NCBI GenBank assembly: GCA_964529415.1
Contig: CAZGWD010000005.1
Span: 1 to 64,000 of the forward strand
From: CAYMPH01 sp964529415
GTDB taxonomy: Bacteria; Spirochaetota; UBA4802; UBA5550
Length of the DNA stretch: 64,000 nucleotides
Direction: 5' to 3'
The notes beneath the pieces were generated by a model. That model was not told where the DNA came from, did no database searches, and saw nothing but the letters and a program-made list of their open reading frames with translations. A program made the translations under genes and the position numbers. Below, one piece after another: positions 35,326 to 44,281 of the stretch (position 1 is the first letter of the stretch; the number at the start of each line of letters is the position of its first letter).

Positions 35326-36109
35326 AAAATCCTCCGATATTATTTCGCACCTCTGAAGAAAAAACCATAGAACCATTACGAAAAATTATCAGCTCTCCAG
35401 GTAAAAATTCTTCCCAATGTTCATCAGTCAAAGGCTCTGTGCAAATTATAAACCCCTTTTGTGAAGCGTCTTTTTCCTCCGACAGATTTACTTCAAAATT
35501 TTCATCAGCAAGACAAACATATTCAAACGGTGCTTTGCGTTGAGTAAAATATAATCCGGTGTGATAGTTTCTGTCTCGGTAAGAGAACAGAAATTTCCCG
35601 TCAGAGAATATACAGTTTAAACTACCGTAATTATTAAGTTGATGGAGCTTCTGGTGAAGCCATTGAAAGTTATGGATTTTCCACGAATGTATTTTTTCTT
35701 TTTCAATACAGTCAAGCAGATGACAAAAAACGTATTCTGAATCAGTATCTCCAACAGGTTTATGCCTTCCGAGTTCCAAATTGCTGTAATTTCTCAATGT
35801 TCCGTTGTGCATAAACGTATAATCTTCACGACTAAAAGGGTGGGTGTTTTTCAAAGCAACAGTTCCGCAAGAGGCATTCCTGACGTGAGCTAAAAATATC
35901 CTTGATTTAAAACCAGGGTAGTTTTCTATGAAATTTGAGAGAGCACTCTTATCAGCTCGTATTGGTTGTTTGATTACCTGGGCTGCATTATCGGAGTAGT
36001 AAGCAAATCCATAACCATCCGGATTTGATGCACCTCGATGCCGGAAGCCTTTGTAGCTGAAGTTAGAATTGACGGGCTTACTGAAATTTAACGATAGTAA
36101 TTGGCACAT
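35318..36109 (-). CDS. Class II glutamine amidotransferase
   Basis: A 263-residue stand-alone Ntn-hydrolase glutaminase of the YafJ/GATase_4 type. The catalytic cysteine is C2 (MCQLLSLNF), and the usual RHRGASNPDGYGFAYY, HVRNASCG, NTHPF and FMHNGTLRN motifs follow. It hydrolyses glutamine to ammonia for an unidentified acceptor. First gene of a three-gene cluster next to the replication module. The GGAGG Shine-Dalgarno is clear. The acceptor may be one of the two unknown downstream products. Confidence 0.92.
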   Translation of the reverse strand: MCQLLSLNFSKPVNSNFSYKGFRHRGASNPDGYGFAYYSDNAAQVIKQPIRADKSALSNFIENYPGFKSRIFLAHVRNASCGTVALKNTHPFSREDYTFMHNGTLRNYSNLELGRHKPVGDTDSEYVFCHLLDCIEKEKIHSWKIHNFQWLHQKLHQLNNYGSLNCIFSDGKFLFSYRDRNYHTGLYFTQRKAPFEYVCLADENFEVNLSEEKDASQKGFIICTEPLTDEHWEEFLPGELIIFRNGSMVFSSEVRNNIGGFYD

Positions 36110-36167
36110 TTTGCACCTCCTTTTATCTTATATTTCTACCTCCAAAAACTTTTTGAAATTAATTAAT

Positions 36168-36247
36168 AAAACACCCGTGAAGGTGTTTTAAAAGTTCCGC
36201 TGTTTGATTTGTTAAATTACTATAGCACAGAATAGGATTTCTGTCAA
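36168..36247 (-). promoter_or_regulatory. Promoter and leader hairpin of the amidotransferase cluster
   Basis: On the minus strand TTGACA (36242-36247), a 17-nt spacer and TATAGT (36219-36224) form a strong sigma-70 promoter. The leader then carries AAAACACC/GGTGTTTT (36182-36189 with 36168-36175), a hairpin followed by TATTAATTAA, which could attenuate transcription. Confidence 0.7.
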
Positions 36248-36320
36248 GGGTGCCCAGGATTATTTATAAAACCCTTTTAAAAAATACAACCAACCGCCTC
36301 ACCCTGAAAACTTCCAGCTC

Positions 36321-36347
36321 CAACAAGAAACGGCACCGGGTTGTGTG
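36321..36347 (-). repeat. Rhs core breakpoint fragment, copy 4
   Basis: Encodes HNPVPFLVGAG on the minus strand, immediately downstream of the second immunity gene. It shares the ACAAGAAACGGCACCGGGTT block with copies at 21826, 22772 and 23042 and marks an Rhs recombination junction. Confidence 0.6.
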
Positions 36348-36369
36348 GGAATTATTTCTGCCTGAAAGA

Positions 36370-37059
36370 CTATTTTAATAAACTTTCTTCAAGTTCTGCT
36401 TTTGCTAAATAATATTCTTGTTTTTGATAACAAGATTTTTTTAAATTTAATATTTCATTAAAAAATTTTTTACTTTCTTGTTCATTATTTTCTTTAATTT
36501 TTTTTACACCAAAATAAAATTTAGCTTGGCAAAATTGCTTGTTGTTTAAAGAAATTGGATTTTCTTGAATAGTATTTATTACTTCATTTTCATCAATTAA
36601 ATTTAACATATACCCTGCTAATGGACCTGGCCAATTTTGTGCTCTTTTTGTTTTATATATTTTCTTTAAAATCGATTTAGCTTCTTTTTCAATATCTGAA
36701 TCATTTAATTTATATGCAGCATAAATCAGCAAAAGTGGTAATTCAACACCACCGGCTGCATCTGTATAACTTGCTTTAAAACCCTTTTTCCAAACATCTA
36801 TTGCCTCTAAATGTTTATTTAATAACCAATATGCAACTCCACAAAATTTAAAATCAATTTCTGACTCGCCATTATCTAAATCAATTATTTTATTACAAAG
36901 ATTTATGGCCTCTGAAAATTTTTTTAAATTCAGTAATGCAATAACCTTATTTCTCAAAGAAACTATTGAATTAGTTTCTTTATATTCATTATCAGCAACT
37001 TGGCAAGCTTCTTCAAATCTATTTTGTTCAATTAAATCCCAACAGCTAAAGTTACTCAC
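36370..37059 (-). CDS. TPR-like protein, probable immunity for the second Rhs tip
   Basis: A 229-residue cytoplasmic protein of helical repeats (FEEACQVADNEYKETNS, FSEAINLCNKIIDLD, HLEAIDVWKKGFKASY) resembling TPR immunity proteins of polymorphic toxin loci. It starts 11 nt after the Rhs tip at 37071. There is no signal peptide, consistent with protection against a toxin acting in the cytoplasm. The role is inferred from position and fold type. Confidence 0.55.
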   Translation of the reverse strand: MSNFSCWDLIEQNRFEEACQVADNEYKETNSIVSLRNKVIALLNLKKFSEAINLCNKIIDLDNGESEIDFKFCGVAYWLLNKHLEAIDVWKKGFKASYTDAAGGVELPLLLIYAAYKLNDSDIEKEAKSILKKIYKTKRAQNWPGPLAGYMLNLIDENEVINTIQENPISLNNKQFCQAKFYFGVKKIKENNEQESKKFFNEILNLKKSCYQKQEYYLAKAELEESLLK

Positions 37060-37070
37060 ATTATCTTCTC

Positions 37071-37874
37071 CTATTTTAATTTACCTGTATCAGTATTATA
37101 TGGTATAAATTCAGTATTTTGGGGTAGTTTTCCTTTTTTAATATCAATATCAAATGTTTTTCTCCCTGATGTCGTATCAGGTTTAAAATCTCCATAATCA
37201 TTACCTTTTTTCCAATTTGAATCTACATATTCTGATGGATGTTTTCCACCAACGACTTTTACATCTGCACCGGATTGTCCTCTTCGTGGAAATTCAAACT
37301 CAGTATCTGGAAATTTTCCTGAAAATTCTGAAGGTAATTGCTCTCCTTTTCCGCCATTCAATTTATCATAATGAACTTTATTTCCTATATTAGCAGAATT
37401 TCTGACAGTAGGATTATTCATCCCTTTTCCTGCTCCTCCTTTAGGCCCTCCTCTCCCGCCAGGTATACAAGCTACAGCAGTTTCTAAAGATTCTTTTAAA
37501 TTTTCTGGAAATATTTTAACAATCTCATCAGCAACTATGGCTGCCATTTGATTGCCAATAGCTTTTACTTTACCTGATTTATTATCTTGTATGTTCCAAT
37601 TATATTGAGCTGCATCTTTTTTCTCACTTGAAAATTGTTTTATAGATTCTTTTGCTGAAGCAAGTTTTTCTTTAACAGGTTGGTCAATAGCTGAATAAAC
37701 TGCATTAGCTACATTTTTAACTGATTCAGCTGCTGACCCCACATCATTCAGAAAATCACCTAAAGGGCTATGCCCCGTCGGGTCACTATACCTAATCGGA
37801 TTCCCTTTAACATACATATACCGATTCCAACCCTGGGTTGCGTGTTCCCCATCAATAACCGTATCCGCAGTCAC
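37071..37874 (-). CDS. Orphan Rhs C-terminal tip with putative nuclease toxin
   Basis: An Rhs core end (VIDGEHATQGWNRYMYVKGN, then SDPTGH) followed by a 230-residue variable tip. The end of the tip has the pattern SGADVKVVGGKHPSEY, GNDYGDFKPDT, DIDIKKGKLP, which fits a restriction-nuclease-like (PD-(D/E)xK-type) toxin; this is pattern inference. The frame is open to 37970 with no plausible start, so it is a displaced cassette. It is nearly identical at DNA level to the other tip over the core segment (37800-37955 against 24491-24652) and abuts the nuoN stop. Confidence 0.7.
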   Translation of the reverse strand: MTADTVIDGEHATQGWNRYMYVKGNPIRYSDPTGHSPLGDFLNDVGSAAESVKNVANAVYSAIDQPVKEKLASAKESIKQFSSEKKDAAQYNWNIQDNKSGKVKAIGNQMAAIVADEIVKIFPENLKESLETAVACIPGGRGGPKGGAGKGMNNPTVRNSANIGNKVHYDKLNGGKGEQLPSEFSGKFPDTEFEFPRRGQSGADVKVVGGKHPSEYVDSNWKKGNDYGDFKPDTTSGRKTFDIDIKKGKLPQNTEFIPYNTDTGKLK

Positions 37875-37989
37875 GAAACGGGAAACCTCCGGATCGTAGT
37901 AGCGGGCATTGTAGTAGTAAAAATCCGTTTCTGTATCCAGTTCCTGTGAGTTATACTTCGAATTATAGGATTACTGTGTCACCAACCTG

Positions 37990-39411
37990 TCACATAAACA
38001 GTTTCTGCGATATGCTTATAGTCCAGTCAATAACTGCTGTCGGAAATATTCCCAATAGGATTATGGATATAATCAGAACCACCAGGGTAAATTTTACTCC
38101 AATTGGAACTGTTATCTTTTGTATTTCTTTTGTTCTGTCAAACAGGTACACCTGTTTAATTACCAGCAGATAATAGTAAAGTGATACTGTGCTGTTCAGT
38201 GCGGCAATTACTACAAGCCAGGTATATCCTTTCTGCATTGCAGCGTAGAACAGATAGAATTTACCTGCAAAGCCTGCCATTGGAGGGATGCCTGCAAGCG
38301 AGAGAAGCGATATCAGAAACGCCATTGCAAGCAGCGGTTCCTTTTGCGCAAGTCCTGCGTAGTCTTCAAGATTATCCGAGCCGGCTGCGTTTGAGAATGC
38401 TGCTACAACTGCGAATGCTGCAATGTTTGTTAAAACGTACACCAAAAGATAAAACATAACCGAGCTTACACCTGTATCTGACGCGCTTACAAATCCTACG
38501 AGAATATAGCCCGCCTGTGAAATGGTGGAGTATGCGAGAAGTCTTTTTATATTTTTCTGCGGGATTGCCATGAGGTTTCCGATTGTCATGGTCAGCACTG
38601 CAAGGACCGCCATTACCGGCACCCAGATATAGGAATATTTTAAAAAAGTAAATTCAAAGAGCCGTATTGCAAAAACAAAACCCGCTGCTTTTGACGCTAC
38701 CGAGATGAATGCTGTTACAGGTATAGGTGCGCCATGGTATACGTCAGGTGTCCATACATGCATCGGGACCATTGACAGCTTGAATCCCACTCCGAGCAAT
38801 ATCAAAATCATGCCTGCTGCCATGTATGGAGGCACTGTTTCAAATCCGGATATTTTCGAAATGATTCCCTGCAGGTATGTTGTTCCTGTTGTAAAATAAA
38901 TTATGCTTATGCCGTAAAGAAGTATGGCTGATGATATTGCGCCAAGTATCATGTATTTTATGCCTGCCTCAAGCGAGAGGTCGTCATTTTTATATATGGC
39001 GGTCAGGCCGTATAAACTTATTGTGGTTGTTTCAAGCGCAACGTATAGGGTAATCAGTTCTTTTGACGATACGAGCAGCATCATGCCGAGAGTGGCTGAG
39101 AGCAGCAGAGCGTAATACGCCCCGATATATTTCTCTTTTACTTTAATTGTGTTTATAGACAACAATCCCGTGGCAATCGATGCTATCAGAATTGCTATTT
39201 TCGAAAGCTGCGAAATCCCGTCGGATACATACGCTCCGTTGAACAAAGATCCTTCCCAGTTCACAAATAACACTGCACCTGAAATAGCTGCAGTCATGCC
39301 TATATATACATATCCTAAAAAATTTCTGTTTTTTGAATCTATCAGCAGATCAAGTGAAATTATTAATACTATAAATCCCGCTGTCAGAAGCTCCGGTGCC
39401 ATTATCAGCAT
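37990..39411 (-). CDS. nuoN: NADH-quinone oxidoreductase subunit N
   Basis: A 473-residue polytopic antiporter-like proton channel of complex I, about 14 membrane segments. Features of the family are GIKYMILGAISSAILLYGIS and LLAYSTISQAGYILVGF. Last gene of the nuo operon, 4 nt after nuoM. Orphan Rhs DNA begins about 20 bp beyond its stop, so an insertion or recombination border lies there. Confidence 0.95.
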   Translation of the reverse strand: MLIMAPELLTAGFIVLIISLDLLIDSKNRNFLGYVYIGMTAAISGAVLFVNWEGSLFNGAYVSDGISQLSKIAILIASIATGLLSINTIKVKEKYIGAYYALLLSATLGMMLLVSSKELITLYVALETTTISLYGLTAIYKNDDLSLEAGIKYMILGAISSAILLYGISIIYFTTGTTYLQGIISKISGFETVPPYMAAGMILILLGVGFKLSMVPMHVWTPDVYHGAPIPVTAFISVASKAAGFVFAIRLFEFTFLKYSYIWVPVMAVLAVLTMTIGNLMAIPQKNIKRLLAYSTISQAGYILVGFVSASDTGVSSVMFYLLVYVLTNIAAFAVVAAFSNAAGSDNLEDYAGLAQKEPLLAMAFLISLLSLAGIPPMAGFAGKFYLFYAAMQKGYTWLVVIAALNSTVSLYYYLLVIKQVYLFDRTKEIQKITVPIGVKFTLVVLIISIILLGIFPTAVIDWTISISQKLFM

Positions 39412-39415
39412 AAAG

Positions 39416-40897
39416 CTACATACCTCCCAATTTCTGCGCTATTGGCAGGACTGCAGAATAAATGACATTCATTATATAAAAAGGATATATACCAATAATC
39501 AGGATAACCGACATAAGCAGAACAAGGGCTGTTATTTCTATTTTGTTTGCATCAACGAGAGTCACTTCGTGATCCATTCTTAAAGGGCCGAAAAACATTA
39601 ACTGCAATGCTTTGAGAACATAAAAGGCTGTAAAAACAATGCCTACTACGGTTATAAGTGTTATTGCAGGGAATGTTTTATACGCTCCTACAAAAACAGC
39701 AAGCTCAGCAACAAATCCGCTCATGCCTGGAAGCCCGAGTGAGCAAAGGCCGGTCATGACAAAGAATCCGGCAAGCACCGGTATCTTCTGCGCAAGGCCG
39801 TTCATTTCATTTATCATCCTTGTATGGGTTCTCCCGTAAGTCATGCCTATAAGTGCGAAGAAAAGTCCTGTCATTATTCCATGGGAGAACATCTGCAGAA
39901 CAGCTCCTGAAAACCCGATTGAGTTCATGGATGTTATGCCGAGCATTACAATTCCCATGTGACTCACAGATGAATATGCAACTATATATTTCAGGTCTTT
40001 CTGATGAATTGCTGCAACAGAACCATACACTATATTTACAGTACACATTATAGCCACCACAGGCAGCCAGAACTTCGCGCCCTCAGGAAGCAGAAACACC
40101 GGAACTATAAGACAGCCGTATGCTCCGAGTTTCATGAGCACGCCTGCATGAAGCATCGATACAGCTGTCGGAGCTGAAGCGTGTCCGTCCGGGGACCAGG
40201 TATGAAATGGCCACAGTGCAGCGAGAACGCCGAAGCCTACGAATAATATCGGAAAGAATACCTTCTGGAATTCTATGCTGTATTTTGCTGCAGCAAGCAG
40301 GTCATAATCAAATGTCCTCAGGCCTGAACCGAAATACAGACCAAGTATGCCTGCTATAATCAGCGCTGAGCCTGCCATCAGGTACAGCGTGAGTTTCATT
40401 GCTGAATATTCCTTGGTATACTTTCCCTTGCTCGTTCCCCATATTCCTATCAGCAGGTACATTGGAAGCACTGCTATCTCATAGAAGAAAAAGAACAGGA
40501 ATAGATTATACGCCATGAACACGCCGAACACGCCTGTGGTAAGCACAAGTAGAAATATAAAAAACTCTTTGGGTCTGTGATCCACGTTCCATGATGCAAG
40601 AATTCCTGCAACGATTATTATACCTGTCAGAAGCAGAAGTGTTACGTTTATTCCGTTTACTCCCATGAAATAATTTACACCCAAAGACTCGAGCCACGGG
40701 ATTCTTTCAACGAACTGCAGACCTCCTTTGGCGTAATCGTAATTGAAGAAAAGCCAAACTGTCATGCACAGGGCAATGATGTTAAATCCGAGCGAGACAA
40801 ATTTAATGGCTTTATGCCTGTTTCCAGGTATAAAAAATAATGTTATTACAGCAAGGAGAGGCATGAAATATATGGAAGTCAGTATTGGGAAGTTCAT
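39416..40897 (-). CDS. nuoM: NADH-quinone oxidoreductase subunit M
   Basis: A 493-residue antiporter-like membrane subunit of complex I. Key segments FFFFYEIAVLPMYLLIGIWG (conserved glutamate in helix 5), LWPFHTWSPDGHASAPTAVS and IVAYSSVSHMGIVMLG match NuoM. It pumps protons with NuoL and NuoN. Start overlaps the nuoL stop by 1 nt (TAATG). Confidence 0.96.
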   Translation of the reverse strand: MNFPILTSIYFMPLLAVITLFFIPGNRHKAIKFVSLGFNIIALCMTVWLFFNYDYAKGGLQFVERIPWLESLGVNYFMGVNGINVTLLLLTGIIIVAGILASWNVDHRPKEFFIFLLVLTTGVFGVFMAYNLFLFFFFYEIAVLPMYLLIGIWGTSKGKYTKEYSAMKLTLYLMAGSALIIAGILGLYFGSGLRTFDYDLLAAAKYSIEFQKVFFPILFVGFGVLAALWPFHTWSPDGHASAPTAVSMLHAGVLMKLGAYGCLIVPVFLLPEGAKFWLPVVAIMCTVNIVYGSVAAIHQKDLKYIVAYSSVSHMGIVMLGITSMNSIGFSGAVLQMFSHGIMTGLFFALIGMTYGRTHTRMINEMNGLAQKIPVLAGFFVMTGLCSLGLPGMSGFVAELAVFVGAYKTFPAITLITVVGIVFTAFYVLKALQLMFFGPLRMDHEVTLVDANKIEITALVLLMSVILIIGIYPFYIMNVIYSAVLPIAQKLGGM

Positions 40898-42792
40898 TAT
40901 CTGCCTCCAAAAAGCTTAAGCACATCCGGGTTATAAATAACGAGACCTGCAAGAACAGCAATCATTCCCATGAATATAACCAGAGCATATTGCTCAACCC
41001 TGCCTGAAATTGTTACACGCAGTCTGGAGCCGCTTTCCCTGACAATATATGCTGCAAGATCCACAGCGCCGTCAACCACGTGCCTGTCAAACCATGCTAT
41101 TGATGCGGACACAGCAAGGAAGCCTCTGTTTATCAGAAAAAGATAAAACTCATCTATGTAATATTTGTTCTTGAGAATTTTATAAAGAAAACCCGATTTA
41201 ATTCTGAGCGTTTCCGGTTTTATCGCTCCGGTTATATATATCAGATATGCCAGTACAAATCCGCTCACTGCAATTACTGTAGATGAAACAGCTATAGTCC
41301 AGTTAATGCCGGTTTCATGCGCAGCATCATGCCCTGAAGCTAAAAAAGCGCCTATGTTCTTTTCAGCACCAGGGATCCCGATCAGGCCTATAAATATTGA
41401 TACAAGCGCAAGTATCATAAGAGGAACTGTCATAGTCAGAGGCATCTCGTGCGAGTGATCTGATTCGTCCGTTCTGGGTGATCCCATAAAAGTCACAAAA
41501 AATATTCGTGCCATATAGAAGGCTGTCATGAACGCTGTTGCTATGGCCGCGTAAAAAAGAATGCCATGCCCGCTGTGAAGTGCTGTAACGAGTATCTCGT
41601 CCTTGCTCCAGAATCCGGCAAACGGAAATATTCCGGAAATGGCAAGTATACCTATTGCAAATGTAATCATAGTAACAGGCATTTTTCTGCCCAGACCGCC
41701 CATTTTCCAGATTATATTTGTATTTGCCGCGTGTATCACATTGCCTGCTCCGAGAAACAGAAGAGCCTTGAAAGCTGAATGCGTTGTCAGATGAAATACG
41801 CCTGCAGTATATCCGCCCAGACCGAGTGCAAGCATCATGTAACCGAGCTGGCTGAGAGTGGAGTACGCAAGCACACGCTTGATATCATCCTGCACAAGAG
41901 CTATGGAAGCTGAGAATATTGCTGTAAAGCCGCCAAGGTATGCAATTACAAGCATGGCTTCATGACTCGATGAAAAGATCGGAAAAAGCCTTGCAACCAT
42001 GAATACGCCTGCTGCCACCATTGTTGCAGCATGAATAAGCGCAGATACAGGCGTCGGGCCTGCCATTGCATCAGGCAGCCACACGTGCAGAGGGAACTGG
42101 CCGCTCTTTCCTGCAGCTCCGCTGAAAAGAAGCAGTGCTATCAATGTAAGCATTGCCGGAGATATCGAACCTGACCTGACTATCTCCATAACTTCGCCGA
42201 AGTTGTATGTATTTGTAATAGCTGTAAGTATAATTATGCCGAGCAGGAATCCGAAATCGCCGAAACGCGTTACTATAAACGCCTTCTTGCTTGCAGAAGC
42301 AGCCTCGGATTTAATGTACCAGAATCCTATCAGCAGATACGAACAAAGTCCCACAAGCTCCCAGAACATGTATATCTGAATGAAATTATTCGAAATAACA
42401 AGCATCAGCATTGAAAAAGAAAATATTGACAGATATGAATAAAATTTCGTAAAGCCGTCGTCGCCGTGCATATAGCCAATTGAATAAATCTGAACAAGAA
42501 GGCTGACTGTAGTGACCACCATGAGCATTATAACAGTAAGCTGGTTTATGAGCACGCCGATATGCATTTTAATGCTGCCGAGATACATCCACGGGATGCT
42601 GATCTCTATGCTTTGCGGTGCATTAAGCTGAGACCACAGAAGAACTGCAGAAAGCACAAACGAACCTGCCATGGCGAATATGGAAACAAGCATGCTTGCT
42701 GTATTATGTTTTTTTGTCAGGAATGCAATAACCACAAATGCCAGCAAAGGCAGGGCTGGTATTATTAAACCTAACATAATTGTTGTTTCCAA
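40897..42792 (-). CDS. nuoL: NADH-quinone oxidoreductase subunit L
   Basis: A 631-residue subunit, the largest antiporter-like protein of complex I, with the C-terminal lateral helix. Conserved stretches include FWELVGLCSYLLIGFWY, SGQFPLHVWLPDAMAGPTPV and VLAYSTLSQLGYMMLALGLG. I chose the TTG at 42792 because AGGAGG lies 7 nt upstream (42800-42805). An earlier TTG at 42816 would put that site inside the gene, and an ATG lies 5 codons downstream. Confidence 0.95.
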   Translation of the reverse strand: METTIMLGLIIPALPLLAFVVIAFLTKKHNTASMLVSIFAMAGSFVLSAVLLWSQLNAPQSIEISIPWMYLGSIKMHIGVLINQLTVIMLMVVTTVSLLVQIYSIGYMHGDDGFTKFYSYLSIFSFSMLMLVISNNFIQIYMFWELVGLCSYLLIGFWYIKSEAASASKKAFIVTRFGDFGFLLGIIILTAITNTYNFGEVMEIVRSGSISPAMLTLIALLLFSGAAGKSGQFPLHVWLPDAMAGPTPVSALIHAATMVAAGVFMVARLFPIFSSSHEAMLVIAYLGGFTAIFSASIALVQDDIKRVLAYSTLSQLGYMMLALGLGGYTAGVFHLTTHSAFKALLFLGAGNVIHAANTNIIWKMGGLGRKMPVTMITFAIGILAISGIFPFAGFWSKDEILVTALHSGHGILFYAAIATAFMTAFYMARIFFVTFMGSPRTDESDHSHEMPLTMTVPLMILALVSIFIGLIGIPGAEKNIGAFLASGHDAAHETGINWTIAVSSTVIAVSGFVLAYLIYITGAIKPETLRIKSGFLYKILKNKYYIDEFYLFLINRGFLAVSASIAWFDRHVVDGAVDLAAYIVRESGSRLRVTISGRVEQYALVIFMGMIAVLAGLVIYNPDVLKLFGGR

Positions 42793-42872
42793 AAGCAGTC
42801 CTCCTGTAAAAATCAAAAACCATCTATAATGATACCACGCTGCAAGCAGCGGATTATTTGACCCGGTAGAAA

Positions 42873-43184
42873 CTAAAACTTCATAATATCCATATCATCT
42901 GCGTTTACTGTCTGTCTCTTTTTATAAATTGCGAGAATAATCGCAAGCCCGATTACGCTTTCAGCTGCTGCAACTGCTATAATAAACAAAGTGAATATCT
43001 GGCCCGACAATAAAGGATCCGGATTATAGCGGGAGATTGCCACCATGTTTATATTAACCGCGTTAAAGAGCAGCTCAAGCGACATGAGAATGCCTATTGC
43101 GTTCTTTCTCGTCATTACGCCGAACATTCCTATTGCAAAAAGAACTGCACTCAAGATCAGGTAATGGGTTAGTGTTATTGTCAT
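42873..43184 (-). CDS. nuoK: NADH-quinone oxidoreductase subunit K
   Basis: A 103-residue subunit with three membrane helices. The conserved glutamates are in LMSLELLFNAVNINMVA and AAAESVIGLAII. It overlaps nuoJ by 4 nt. An 80-bp gap separates it from the nuoL start. Confidence 0.95.
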   Translation of the reverse strand: MTITLTHYLILSAVLFAIGMFGVMTRKNAIGILMSLELLFNAVNINMVAISRYNPDPLLSGQIFTLFIIAVAAAESVIGLAIILAIYKKRQTVNADDMDIMKF

Positions 43185-43690
43185 TTTGCAGCCTCATCAT
43201 CTTTGGCAACTATTACAATTGCAGCTATAAGCGCTGCGAGCAGGAGAACCGAAATAACTTCAAAGGCCAGAACAAAATTACCCAGCAGCTGAGCTCCTAT
43301 TTCCCTGGTAAAATCTACATTGATTGCGTTTTTTACCAGGACCTTACTGGATTGCGTTTTAAGCAGTGCGAGAATTATCAATGCAGCTGTCAGGGCTGAT
43401 ACAAATATTGCAGGGACTATATGTCTGTTCACCAGAGCGGGTTTTTCCCCGGTAATTTCTTTTGTAAGGTTGATAACAAATATCGTAAGCACAACAACCG
43501 CTCCGATATACAGAAGCACCTGAATAGCTGCGATAAAATATGCATTTAGCAGTATGAATATAGCTGCAACTCCGAAAAGAGCGGAAGCAAGATATAATGC
43601 GCAGTGAAAAATGTTTCTGGAGAACACCATAAGCAAAGCGCTTACTATTATAGCAGCTGAGAAAGCGTAAAATAAAACTGCTTCTACCAT
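43181..43690 (-). CDS. nuoJ: NADH-quinone oxidoreductase subunit J
   Basis: A 169-residue membrane subunit with five hydrophobic segments. Characteristic sequence YFIAAIQVLLYIGAVVVLTI includes the conserved helix-3 region with its pi-bulge. Coupled to nuoK by a 4-nt overlap. Confidence 0.94.
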   Translation of the reverse strand: MVEAVLFYAFSAAIIVSALLMVFSRNIFHCALYLASALFGVAAIFILLNAYFIAAIQVLLYIGAVVVLTIFVINLTKEITGEKPALVNRHIVPAIFVSALTAALIILALLKTQSSKVLVKNAINVDFTREIGAQLLGNFVLAFEVISVLLLAALIAAIVIVAKDDEAAK

Positions 43691-43752
43691 GATTTACCCC
43701 TGATTCCTGATATTTTATTTTTTATTTAATTAATATTTTTAAAAAAAATCAT

Positions 43753-44253
43753 CTATTTCTGCAACTGCTCTTCATCTTTAAATTTCCTCGCCCACCATCT
43801 GCCTTTTCTTCCATCTATTAAATACTTCTCTGCTACCAGATCGATAATAAGCGATGACCTGTCATACGTGGCAAGCTCATACTCCTGTGAAAGAATAATA
43901 GCCGAGAAAGGACATACTTCCACGCATAAATTACAGAACATGCATGTACCCATATTATATGTATATGAAGCAGCTCTGGGTTTAAGAGTTCCGGTCTCAT
44001 CAATTATTTTTTCCACATCAATTGATCTGTTCGGACAGATTTTAATGCAGATTTTACACGCTGTGCATCTGTGCATACCAAGCTCGGGATCAACAGGCAT
44101 AACCAGACGGCCGTGAAAGCGCGTATTCATTTCAAGTTTCTGTTCAGGGTATTGAACAGTAATAGGTTTATAGAACATGTATTTGAATACAATGGCCATA
44201 CCTTTTATCAGGGTAATTGATCCGTTTACTATGTCTTTAATATACTTTATCAT
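43753..44253 (-). CDS. nuoI: NADH-quinone oxidoreductase subunit I
   Basis: A 166-residue peripheral-arm subunit holding clusters N6a and N6b. The two [4Fe-4S] motifs are CTACKICIKICPNRSI and CMFCNLCVEVCPFSAI, both with complete cysteines. It passes electrons toward NuoB. In complexes lacking NuoEFG this subunit is near the presumed entry point for ferredoxin-type donors. Confidence 0.96.
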   Translation of the reverse strand: MIKYIKDIVNGSITLIKGMAIVFKYMFYKPITVQYPEQKLEMNTRFHGRLVMPVDPELGMHRCTACKICIKICPNRSIDVEKIIDETGTLKPRAASYTYNMGTCMFCNLCVEVCPFSAIILSQEYELATYDRSSLIIDLVAEKYLIDGRKGRWWARKFKDEEQLQK

Positions 44254-44281
44254 TTAATGCCTTTTTTTGATTCTCAGTGAA

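Noticed and set aside
24655..36300. Considered as a prophage
   Set aside because: No capsid, terminase, tail, or lysis gene is present; replication, partition and recombination genes only.
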